DNA of 64,000 bases. It comes from JAPPLB01 sp965206655. Its GTDB lineage: Bacteria > Acidobacteriota > Terriglobia > Bryobacterales > UBA6623. The stretch covers positions 1 through 64,000 of the forward strand of contig CBDBKC010000010.1 of assembly GCA_965206655.1 (NCBI GenBank). The letters are read 5' to 3'. The notes below the pieces were generated by a model. The model was not told where the DNA came from, did no database searches, and saw nothing but the letters and a program-made list of their open reading frames with translations. A program made the translations under genes and the position numbers. Below, one piece after another: positions 40,847 to 48,527 of this stretch (positions are counted from its first letter, which is position 1; each line of letters opens with the position of its first letter).

Positions 40847-41272
40847 TCACACGGCTGCGGGGCCGCTCGTCGAACTCAGATAAACCTTCACGTACGCCCA
40901 CGCCTGCTCGTGCAGCAGCGTGTGGGACTCAATCTCTTCCCAATCGGCTGCTTCCCGATCGTACACCAGCTTGCCATGCGAGTCAGGCAGATGTCCCTTC
41001 TCGATCGCGAATACGATCTGCACGCGGCGGCCGTCGTCACGGCTAACAGAGAAACGGACAGCATCGGGCCCTGAAAGAGGGAAGCGACTACAGAAGGACC
41101 TCGCATAACCAAAGTTGCAGCCCCGCTCTAGCAGGTCGCCCTCCGGCGCGGAACCCGCCTTCGTACTGGCCCGGCAGACCCCGCAGTGAAGTACCCCCAA
41201 TGGGGGACGCACCCGGCCCAGGGCGGGAGCATCCGTTAGCGGCTCCGTGGGTGCGAAGTAAGGGCAGGCCAT
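40847..41272 (-). CDS. Conserved-looking Cys-rich protein of unknown function
   Basis: 141 residues, no recognised family. Five cysteines (C3, C30, C33, C52, C61) sit in the N-terminal half: MACPYF, LGVLHCGVCRA, RGCNFGYARSFCSRFP. The C-terminal half looks like a small alpha/beta domain (VRFSVSRDDGRRVQIVFAIEKG, HTLLHEQAWAYVKVYL). The spacing would suit a zinc or Fe-S site. It lies directly upstream of the thioesterase gene on the same strand, and a functional link is only an inference. Confidence 0.6.
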   Translation of the reverse strand: MACPYFAPTEPLTDAPALGRVRPPLGVLHCGVCRASTKAGSAPEGDLLERGCNFGYARSFCSRFPLSGPDAVRFSVSRDDGRRVQIVFAIEKGHLPDSHGKLVYDREAADWEEIESHTLLHEQAWAYVKVYLSSTSGPAAV

Positions 41273-41368
41273 TTCAACTATTGTCAGGGGTAGCGCGCCA
41301 GGGTCGATTGTTATAGTAGTGGTCTTCCAAGCGGGTCACAGCAGCACCCGCGAGAGTAAAGGAGCGGC

Positions 41369-41686
41369 ATGGCCGGGGACAGACTCGAAATCCTCAAGCA
41401 GTTCGTGGAGGCGAATCCCACCGATTGCTTTTCGCGTTACGGCATCGCCCAGGAGTATGCGAAGCGGGGAGAACATGAGAACGCCATAGAGCAGTTCAAC
41501 AAAATCATCGAGATCAATCCCGACTACCAGGCTGCCTACTACCACGCCGGTAAGACGCTCGAGAAGCTGGGCCGCGCGCCCGATGCCGCCGACATCTACC
41601 GCAAAGGGATCGAATTGGCCGGTCGATCCGGTGACGCCCACGCTCGGAGCGAACTCGAAGCCGCACTCGAAGAACTCGGGACGTAA
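41369..41686 (+). CDS. Small tetratricopeptide-repeat protein
   Basis: 105 residues, with two to three TPR units: DCFSRYGIAQEYAKRGEHENAIEQFNKIIEINPDY, then QAAYYHAGKTLEKLGRAPDAADIYRKGIELA. No signal or membrane segment, so it is cytoplasmic and presumably a protein-binding adaptor. It starts behind AAAGGAG. It is convergent with the membrane-protein gene at 41695, with eight bases between them. Confidence 0.85.
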   Translation: MAGDRLEILKQFVEANPTDCFSRYGIAQEYAKRGEHENAIEQFNKIIEINPDYQAAYYHAGKTLEKLGRAPDAADIYRKGIELAGRSGDAHARSELEAALEELGT

Positions 41687-41694
41687 CTGCCGGC

Positions 41695-42351
41695 CTACTC
41701 CGCTACCCGGGTCCTGCGGCCCAAATAATACAGCAAGCCCACCACGGTCCCCATTTCGATCAATACCTCCACCGCATACCCGGTTAGGTAGTACGGGTTC
41801 TCGAAACGTAGATCGAAATGCAAGCTCGGCTCGCCGTGAGCGAAGCGGTAGAAGACCTCCCCCAGATCCAACCTCCCCTCGTAGTGCATGAAGATGTGGA
41901 AGCGATTCAGCGGCTCTACCCCCGCGCGGATCAGATCCGGCAGTTGCGCCGCCAGCGCCCCAATGACCCAATGCGCAAGTCGAACCTCACGGCCGGCAAG
42001 CAGGAAGAGTCCCGCAAGCAGGAGCGTTGCGGCCTCTCGAACCCGCCAATCGTCGAAGACAAGAACAGCGCAACTCCCTCCCAGGTAGATGTAAAACGCG
42101 CCCAATCCTCGGCCACCCCGGTTGAGTAGCCACAGCACAGGCGCCAGAAGCAGTGCCACTACACCCGCCGTGGCGGCAAGCGCGCCATTGTGGCTCGTCC
42201 CCAAGGTTCGCGAGAGAGGATAGAAAGCTTCGAAGTGGTAAATCGCGTCGAGGACGAAATGCGAAAGAAAGGCGGCCGGCGCCGCCAGCCAGATACGGCC
42301 CGTCGCGCCCGCGATCGCCGCGCCCACCACGGCATGTGTCGCCGGCGACAT
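41695..42351 (-). CDS. Polytopic membrane protein, YdjM/DUF457-like
   Basis: 218 residues with five or six hydrophobic helices. The N-terminus MSPATHAVVGAAIAGATG and the following FLSHFVLDAIYHFEAF carry His/Asp residues in the pattern of the YdjM/DUF457 membrane metal-dependent hydrolase group. Similarity is by pattern only, so the enzymatic role is unproved. ATG 42351 is the first start. A longer shadow ORF on this strand is in another frame. Confidence 0.65.
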   Translation of the reverse strand: MSPATHAVVGAAIAGATGRIWLAAPAAFLSHFVLDAIYHFEAFYPLSRTLGTSHNGALAATAGVVALLLAPVLWLLNRGGRGLGAFYIYLGGSCAVLVFDDWRVREAATLLLAGLFLLAGREVRLAHWVIGALAAQLPDLIRAGVEPLNRFHIFMHYEGRLDLGEVFYRFAHGEPSLHFDLRFENPYYLTGYAVEVLIEMGTVVGLLYYLGRRTRVAE

Positions 42352-42424
42352 GAGTGAATCATTCTAGCAACGAGGTTCGTCGACGCCACGTTACTATGAA
42401 TAAGGTTTCGAACCGCACACCGCG

Positions 42425-43192
42425 ATGTTGCTCCGCGCTTTCGTTATCGCCCTCATCCTGATCACGCCACTCTCGGGCGCGCGCATCAAACTGTACCTGC
42501 AGGGCGGCGGAGATCTTCTCGTCAGCGAGTATTCAGTGGAGGGCGACCGCGTACGCTACTACAGCGTTGAGCGGAGCGCTTGGGAGGAAATCCCCGCCAA
42601 CCTCGTCGATCTCAAGCGGACTCAGACTGAACACGAACGCAAAGAGGCCGCACTGGGCGTCCGGCGGGAACAGGAACACGCGCTCCGGGAAGCCGAGCGC
42701 AAAGCGCGCGTCGAACTCCATCGCGTACCTCTCGAGGACGGCGTCTACCACGTCAACGGGGACGAGATCGTGCCTGTTCAGCAGGCCGAACTTATCGTCG
42801 ACAACAGCGCGACGGCTACAATCCTGCGCGTGCTGTCGCCCCTCCCCGCGGCCGACGAGACGACCCTGAAAGTCGACGGCGCGCGCTCAGCGTTCGTTGT
42901 TAGTCAAGACCAGCCGATGTTCTACATGCGTCTCGAAAAGATGTCTCGCATCGAAATCTTCCGCTTGAAGCAGAAGAAGAAGTACAGGCACGTACAGGTC
43001 ATCCAAGAAGTTTCCAAGACTAATGAGATCTTCGAGACGCAAGAGCTTGTCGAGATCTTCCGGCAACAACTCGCACCCCAAGTCTACAAATTGTGGCCCG
43101 TCGATTCGCTCCCAGCCGGTGAGTACGCCGTCGTCGAGTACACCCCCGAGGCAGAGAAGATCCGCGTTTGGGACTTCTCCGTGCCGGGGTAG
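42425..43192 (+). CDS. Exported protein of unknown function
   Basis: 255 residues. A short signal (LRAFVIALILITPLSGA) precedes a small beta segment with the pattern IKLYLQGGGDLLVSEYSVEGDRVRYYSVERSAWEEIPANLVDL, which resembles SH3-like modules of secreted proteins. Residues about 60-100 form a charged helix. The remainder (ILRVLSPLPAADE, YMRLEKMSRIEIFRLKQKKKYRHVQVIQEV, LPAGEYAVVEYTPE) looks like a beta-rich domain. No family was recognised. The 250 bases after it are GC-rich and hold no gene. Confidence 0.6.
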   Translation: MLLRAFVIALILITPLSGARIKLYLQGGGDLLVSEYSVEGDRVRYYSVERSAWEEIPANLVDLKRTQTEHERKEAALGVRREQEHALREAERKARVELHRVPLEDGVYHVNGDEIVPVQQAELIVDNSATATILRVLSPLPAADETTLKVDGARSAFVVSQDQPMFYMRLEKMSRIEIFRLKQKKKYRHVQVIQEVSKTNEIFETQELVEIFRQQLAPQVYKLWPVDSLPAGEYAVVEYTPEAEKIRVWDFSVPG

Positions 43193-43441
43193 CGTCTTTC
43201 GGCCGGATTTCGGGGCCACATTCACATAGCGGGGGCGCATGACCCGGTTGCGGACCCTGGCCCCCCGAGGGGGCCGAAGGCCCGTGACTTCAGTCAATGG
43301 GGGCGGCAACCGCGCCCGCCCCGCTGAAGGCGGAAATTCGTCTTTGCTACTCTGAGAAAAGAGTGTTACGGGCTTCCCCGTCCACGAGGTCGCTCTGCTC
43401 TAACACTTTCAACTGGGCCCCAATAGACTCAGGCTCGCAAG

Positions 43442-44050
43442 ATGCTGCTCCCAAGAACATTCATCACCTACCTGGCACGGGAACTTGCCCACCGGCTCTC
43501 GAATGACGCCATTCACATGCCGAGCGAGGCGGCCGTTCAACAGGCGTTTGAGGAAGTCATCATTGATGAACTGAGCCTCGAGGACGAAATCAATGCCGAG
43601 GCCAGGGAGCTCCTCAACCAATACACCGACTTCCTGCGCAAGGAACGCATTCCTTACCAGGAGATGTTCTACAAGGTGAAGCGCAACATTCTGGCCGAGC
43701 GTAAAGCCGTTTCCGCGCAGCCTCGCGGCGAGAAGGATGGCATGAAGGTCGCCCGTGACAAGGTCACCGAAATGTCTCATAAGCTCGCCGGTAAGTTGCC
43801 GCGCATCCCGGGCGTACGTGTTAAGAAACCTTGGAACGAGGTGCGGCTAAGTATCCTGCATGAGATGAGGGACATCCTCACCAAGGAAGAGGCCGTCGAC
43901 CAAATGGCCCAAGAGAAAATCCGCAACCAGAAGCGCGACATTCCCGAAGGCAGCGAGGAGTGGACGCTTCTCTACCGCCGCTACTACGAGGACGAAATGA
44001 AGCGTTACGGTATCAACTTGGCCCCCGGGCCAACCGCCCAAATCCACTAA
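43442..44050 (+). CDS. Protein with two DUF507 domains
   Basis: 202 residues. DUF507 proteins are small helical proteins of unknown function, usually about 90 residues. Here two copies appear to be fused: residues 1-75 (RTFITYLARELAHRLSNDAIHM...) and residues 125-195 (KKPWNEVRLSILHEMRDILTKEEAVDQMAQEKIRNQKRDIPEGSEEW). A basic linker joins them. The second copy ends with the signature LLYRRYYEDEMKRYGI. The final codons (GPTAQIH) and the stop form the first part of the 111-bp tandem repeat that follows. Confidence 0.8.
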   Translation: MLLPRTFITYLARELAHRLSNDAIHMPSEAAVQQAFEEVIIDELSLEDEINAEARELLNQYTDFLRKERIPYQEMFYKVKRNILAERKAVSAQPRGEKDGMKVARDKVTEMSHKLAGKLPRIPGVRVKKPWNEVRLSILHEMRDILTKEEAVDQMAQEKIRNQKRDIPEGSEEWTLLYRRYYEDEMKRYGINLAPGPTAQIH

Positions 44051-44465
44051 CCTGAAAGCCTAAATCCTCGCCCAACCAGCAACCATCCCCTAGCTGAGCC
44101 GCGAGAGACAACGAGCGGTCCGATCTGCTTGGCCTCGTCGCCAACCGCCCAAATCCACTAACCTGAAAGCCTAAACCCTCGCCCAAGCAGCAACCATCCC
44201 CAAGCTGAGCCGCGAGAGACAACGAGCGGGCCGACCTGCTTGGCCCCGTCGCTGACTGCCCAAATTCACTAACCGGAAAGCCTAAAATCCTCGCCCAAGC
44301 AGCAACCATCCCCAAGCTGAGCCGCGAGAGACAACGAGCGGTTCGACCTGCTTGGCCCCGTCGCTGACTGCCCAAATTCACTAACCTGAAAGCCTAAAAT
44401 CCTCGCCCAACCAGCAACCATCCCCAAGCTGAGCCGCGAGAGACAACGAGCGGTCCGACCTGCCA
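44033..44465. repeat. Tandem repeat, four copies of a ~111-bp unit, dispersed-repeat family copy B
   Basis: The unit starts CCAACCGCCCAAATCCACTA, passes CCTGAAAGCCTAAA and AGCTGAGCCGCGAGAGACAA and ends near CGAGCGGTCCGACCTGC. The phrase TAACC(T/G)GAAAGCC recurs at 44048, 44159, 44270 and 44382, so units are 111, 111 and 112 bases. The first unit overlaps the last codons and the stop of the DUF507 gene. The central 30 bases belong to the dispersed family also seen at 27.7 and 51.15 kb. The rest of 44051-44534 holds no gene. Confidence 0.92.
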
Positions 44466-44534
44466 ACCAAACTCACGCCCGAAGTCTTCCCCCGAAGAAT
44501 CCGGCCCCGCCGGCAGCCCAAACCACAAGCCAAC

Positions 44535-46064
44535 CTAACTGCCCGCTGACATCCTCGGAAAGAACGGTTTCAACGCCGGGTATAAATCCCGGAACGTCCC
44601 GTAATCCTTGCCATACCGCTTTTCCCAATCCGCATCCGGTTCGGCGCGATCCCTTTCCTGGATCGCCGTCCGGCAAGCCTCCTCGACAGTTTCGAACCTG
44701 CCACTACCCACCATGGCCAGCAACGCCGCGCCGTAGGCGGAACCTTCCTGGCTTTCGAGCGTCGCGATCGGTACGCCGAACACTGACGCCAAAACTTTTC
44801 GCCAGAATTCGCTACGGGCGCCCCCGCCGGACGCGCGCACAAGTGTAACGTCGACACCGAGAGATTCGATGATCCCGAGGCAATCTTTCAAACTGTACGA
44901 AACCCCCTCGATCACCGACCGCACCAAGTGAGCCCGCGTATGTTTGGCCGTCAGCCCGATCCAGCCTCCCCGAGCCAGGGCATCAAGGTGGGGCGTGCGC
45001 TCGCCCATCAGATAGGGAAGCCAGAAAAGCCCTTCGCTGCCCGCCGGAGCCTTGGCTGCTTCCGCCGTGAGCAACTCGTACGCATCGATCCCGCGTCGCT
45101 CCGCCTCACCCACAACATCACCGCCCAATTGGTTCCGAAACCACTGCAGGCTCAGTCCCGCCCCCTGCGTAACGCCCATTACGTGCCACTTGCCCGGCAC
45201 GGCATGGCAAAACGTATGGACTCGTCCCGCCGGGTCGTACGCCACTTCGTCCAAGTGCGAGAAGACGACGCCCGACGTCCCGATCGTCGCCGACACCAGC
45301 CCTGCCTCGACAATCCCGTTACCCACCGCGCTCGCCGCCTGATCCCCCGCGCCTCCCACCACCGGCGTGCCGGCCTTCAGCCCCGTATGTTCGGAAACAA
45401 TCTCACTGATGACGCCCGTGACCTCGACCGATTCGACCACCCGCGGCAGCACCGATCGGTCGATCCCCAATTTCTCAATCAGCGGCTCGGCCCAACGCCG
45501 CTTCACCACATCGAACAGCGCCGTCCCCGATGAGTCGGAAACATCCCCCGCGAACTCGCCTGTCAGCCGAAAGCGGATATAGTCTTTCGGAAGCAAAACC
45601 TGCCGAACCTTCCCGTAGATCTCAGGCTCGTGATCACGCACCCAAAGCAGTTTCGGCGCCGTGAACCCCGTCAGCGCCGGATTGGCCGTCTGGTCGAGCA
45701 CCATCCTCTTTCCGGCCGTGTCGTTAATCCAGTCCACCTGATCCTGGCACCGCTGATCGCACCAGATGATCGCCGGGCGCAGCACCTCGTCGTTCTCATC
45801 GAGTAGAACGAGACCATGCATTTGACCGGATAGGCCCACGCCCTCGACGTCCTCCGCCGCGACGCCGGTCTCCCGCAGTACCCCCCGGATCGCTTGCTGT
45901 GCCGCGCGCCACCAGTCCTCCGCGTCCTGCTCGGCCCAAAGCGGCTGCGGCATCCGCATCTCTTCGTGGGGCGACGTCACGCCACCCGCGACGCGCCCCT
46001 CCTCGTCGACAAGCAACGCCCGCGAGCCACCGGTGCCGATGTCCAACCCGAGCCAATATTTCAT
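44535..46064 (-). CDS. xylB: Xylulokinase (FGGY carbohydrate kinase)
   Basis: Phosphorylates D-xylulose after xylose isomerisation. ATG 46064 (MKYWLGLDIGTGGSRALLVD) is used, since the upstream extension to 46169 is Arg-rich and lacks homology. FGGY features: the N-terminal phosphate loop GLDIGTGGSRALLVD, GLSGQMHGLVLLD, WCDQRCQDQVDW, TIGTSGVVF, catalytic Asp in VVGGAGDQAASAVG, and C-terminal RASGGGARSEFWRKVLASV with GSAYGAALLAMVG. Length, 509 residues, is normal. No xylA or transporter is adjacent, so the substrate assignment rests on sequence alone. The M28 gene is 32 bases upstream, same strand. Confidence 0.9.
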   Translation of the reverse strand: MKYWLGLDIGTGGSRALLVDEEGRVAGGVTSPHEEMRMPQPLWAEQDAEDWWRAAQQAIRGVLRETGVAAEDVEGVGLSGQMHGLVLLDENDEVLRPAIIWCDQRCQDQVDWINDTAGKRMVLDQTANPALTGFTAPKLLWVRDHEPEIYGKVRQVLLPKDYIRFRLTGEFAGDVSDSSGTALFDVVKRRWAEPLIEKLGIDRSVLPRVVESVEVTGVISEIVSEHTGLKAGTPVVGGAGDQAASAVGNGIVEAGLVSATIGTSGVVFSHLDEVAYDPAGRVHTFCHAVPGKWHVMGVTQGAGLSLQWFRNQLGGDVVGEAERRGIDAYELLTAEAAKAPAGSEGLFWLPYLMGERTPHLDALARGGWIGLTAKHTRAHLVRSVIEGVSYSLKDCLGIIESLGVDVTLVRASGGGARSEFWRKVLASVFGVPIATLESQEGSAYGAALLAMVGSGRFETVEEACRTAIQERDRAEPDADWEKRYGKDYGTFRDLYPALKPFFPRMSAGS

Positions 46065-46095
46065 GAACTTCGTTGTGACAGTCGCCCACCCCGAC

Positions 46096-48264
46096 CTACA
46101 TCGCCGCCCGCAACGCCTTCTCCGCCTCGCGAATCCGCGCCGCCACCTTACCAAACACGCCCCGCACAACTCCCACCTGCGTCCGCGCCGTCGCCCATTC
46201 GTCCTGTTCGATCGATTCGCGCACGCCTGGAATCGTCTTCACCCCGTACCCCGTATAAAAGCCCGGTGCATAGAGTGAGTGCTTGAACCATTCCCGCTGT
46301 CCCGGTAGCCCCTTCTCCAGGCGCATCGCCTGCTCGACCTGCCGCAACGCCGCGTTGGCCTTCGACAAATCGCCCTTCGCCCCAGCGCCCTTCAGCGCCT
46401 GCTCGAAGGCCTTCTCATAGGCTTGAGCCGCCTTCGTAATCTCATCCAGTCCGCCCTGCAACGGCTTCAGGTCCAGCGAAATCGACGCATCCTTCTTGCG
46501 CTTCTTGTTGAGCAGCTCATCCAGCTCTTTCAAATACACGCCGACCGTATCCGCGAAGTTCGTGAACTCGAAAGGCAACACGTCCGCCTGCGCCATCCGG
46601 GTCAACGCCACCGCGTGAACCTCCGCCAGCGCGCGGCCATACGCAAATTCCGGGTCCCCAAACTTCTCGTACCAGTCGAACGAATCGTAGATCGAATGGT
46701 AGGTGCCGAAAATCGGCGCGCGGAACGCCGTGTTGACTGACGCCACGGCCAGGTGGTCCAGGAACACCGTATAGTCGGACCCCGAGCCCAACGCTCTGAT
46801 CCGCAAATCGCGCCGCGTATCAAGTTCCTTCTTCTTCTCGTCGTCGTCGCCGGCTTCCTCGACGGCCTTCTCCTTCATGACCGTCCATGCACTACGGCCG
46901 GAGTTGGGGTCTGTGATCGACTTCGCCACTTCGTTTAGAAACCGCTCCAGCGTGTGCGAACCCGCGAACGACAAAATCCCCGCCCGGTTGCTGTCCGTAT
47001 TGAAATACGCCACCGTCTTCTCGCGAATCTCGTCCGCGTACTTTTCGCCCCATTCGGTCGAGCCGATCAAGCCCCACTCCTCCGCGTCCCAACTCGCGAA
47101 GATGATCGTTCGCTTGGGCCGCCAGCCCTGCTTGGTCATCTCGGCCAACGTACGCGCCGTTTCCATCAGCGCCGCGTTGCCGCTCACCGGATCCATCGCG
47201 CCGTTCACCCAGCCGTCATGGTGATTGCCGTAGATGATCCATTCGTCCGGATACTCGCTGCCGGGAATTTTCGCGATCACGTTGTAGCCGGTCGGAATCG
47301 TCCAGTTGAAAGCCACCTTGAGATGCACCTTCGCCGGCCCCGGTCCGATGTGATACGTCAGCGGCAGCGCGCCGCGCCACTTCTCCGGCGCCACCGGGCC
47401 ACCCATGTTGCGCAGGATCGGCAGCGCGTCGCCCCATGAGATCGGCAGTACCGGAATCGTCGGTAGCGTCTTGGCCTCGGAAATCTCAAGCCGCCGCCCA
47501 CCGGGCTCCGCGCCCCAGCCGGGCGTCAGCGGATCGCCCGGGTGGATCGGCATGTCCATCGTGCTGCCCCGCTGGACGCTCCACTTCGACCGGAAAGGCC
47601 CGTCCGGATACGCATCGCCGTGAAAAAACCCGTCGTCGCGCGGATCGGAGTAGATAATGCAACCGATCGCCCCGTGCTCAGCCGCCACCTTTGGCTTGAT
47701 GCCGCGCCAGCCTCCCAGGTACCGCGCCAGCACGATCTTTCCTTTGACGTCGATCCCCAGCTCGTCGAGCTCCTCGTAGTCGGCCGGCATCCCGTAGTTG
47801 ACGTAGACGATCTGGGCCGTCACGTCGCCGTCGGGCGAATACGCGTTGTAGCTGGGAAGCTGCCCTTCGTCTGACGAATCTTTGTCTTCGGGGATCGCCG
47901 GCTCCTGGAGTTTCGCGACGTAGCTTTCCGGGGCCAGCAGCTCGAGATGCCGCTCACGCGGCGTCGGCATCAGGCCTTCGAACTTATGAAACTCAGCGTC
48001 CAGCCCCCATGACTTGAACTTATCGAGGACATATTGAGCCACTTCCTCGCTCGCCTTGCTGCCCGTATGATGCGGCTCCTCCGACATCACTCGGATATAT
48101 TCGCCCACGTTCTCCGCTCGCGGAACGGCCGCCATCTTGGCTTCCAGCGACCGCTGAGCTTTGGCCCTCTCAGCCGTGAACCCCCGAATCGCCCCGCTAT
48201 TCGATTGACCAAAAACCGGCGCCGCAACCAGCCCCGCCAAAACAACCCAAAACCATCTCTTCAT
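46096..48264 (-). CDS. Exported M28 zinc metallopeptidase, glutamate carboxypeptidase II-like
   Basis: About 722 residues after choosing ATG 48264 with signal peptide MKRWFWVVLAGLVAAPVFGQ. Domain order is PSMA-like: a protease-associated insert (VNYGMPADYEELDELGIDVKGKIVLARYLGGWRG...GSTMDMPIHPGDPLTPGWG), the M28 core with zinc/active-site residues (YGNHHDGWVNGAMDPVSGNA, FASWDAEEWGLIGSTEW, AYFNTDSN, YHSIYDSFDWYEKFGDPE), and a TFR-like dimerisation domain at the C-terminus. Length is close to human PSMA (750). Likely periplasmic peptide or carboxyl-terminal Glu hydrolysis. Confidence 0.92.
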   Translation of the reverse strand: MKRWFWVVLAGLVAAPVFGQSNSGAIRGFTAERAKAQRSLEAKMAAVPRAENVGEYIRVMSEEPHHTGSKASEEVAQYVLDKFKSWGLDAEFHKFEGLMPTPRERHLELLAPESYVAKLQEPAIPEDKDSSDEGQLPSYNAYSPDGDVTAQIVYVNYGMPADYEELDELGIDVKGKIVLARYLGGWRGIKPKVAAEHGAIGCIIYSDPRDDGFFHGDAYPDGPFRSKWSVQRGSTMDMPIHPGDPLTPGWGAEPGGRRLEISEAKTLPTIPVLPISWGDALPILRNMGGPVAPEKWRGALPLTYHIGPGPAKVHLKVAFNWTIPTGYNVIAKIPGSEYPDEWIIYGNHHDGWVNGAMDPVSGNAALMETARTLAEMTKQGWRPKRTIIFASWDAEEWGLIGSTEWGEKYADEIREKTVAYFNTDSNRAGILSFAGSHTLERFLNEVAKSITDPNSGRSAWTVMKEKAVEEAGDDDEKKKELDTRRDLRIRALGSGSDYTVFLDHLAVASVNTAFRAPIFGTYHSIYDSFDWYEKFGDPEFAYGRALAEVHAVALTRMAQADVLPFEFTNFADTVGVYLKELDELLNKKRKKDASISLDLKPLQGGLDEITKAAQAYEKAFEQALKGAGAKGDLSKANAALRQVEQAMRLEKGLPGQREWFKHSLYAPGFYTGYGVKTIPGVRESIEQDEWATARTQVGVVRGVFGKVAARIREAEKALRAAM

Positions 48265-48298
48265 GGCAAAGCATTCTACCGGAGATGCAGGGAAGGAG

Positions 48299-48318
48299 GC
48301 GCACATGTAAATGTGCGC
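48299..48318. repeat. Short inverted repeat, GCGCACAT arms
   Basis: GCGCACATGTAAATGTGCGC is a perfect 8-base inverted repeat with four bases between arms. It sits between the hydrolase fragment and the M28 gene and lacks a T-run. Confidence 0.6.
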
Positions 48319-48389
48319 GTCAGCGGGCGTAGCCCGCGGCATGCATGGCACGACCGCGCTACCTCAGACCGGACGGCAACCCGCAGGGC

Positions 48390-48527
48390 CTACTGAACGG
48401 GGCCCAGATAGCGGTCGAGCCAGCTCAAAGTCTCCTTCACGGACTCGTTCCGCGGCGGATGATGTCCCGATTCGTAAACGACATGGCGCTTGTCGGCCTC
48501 GGGTGTCCCCAGCAGTCGGAAGACCCG
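48390..48527 (-). pseudogene. C-terminal fragment of an alpha/beta-hydrolase-type gene
   Basis: The last 45 codons before TAG at 48390 read RVFRLLGTPEADKRHVVYES and continue GHHPPRNESVKETLSWLDRYLGPVQ, a typical C-terminal segment of dienelactone-hydrolase/S9-like domains, with the catalytic His in the GHH pair. The 5' side meets the 3' end of the group II intron (48528). The upstream coding part is not on the other side of the intron, so the gene is truncated rather than merely interrupted. Confidence 0.7.

Noticed and set aside
44013..44381. 122-residue minus-strand open frame with internal sequence repeats
   Set aside because: Its repeats come from the 111-bp tandem DNA repeat. The plus strand there ends a real gene.
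44033..44465. Possible CRISPR array
   Set aside because: The units are contiguous 111-bp copies with no unique spacers between shorter repeats.
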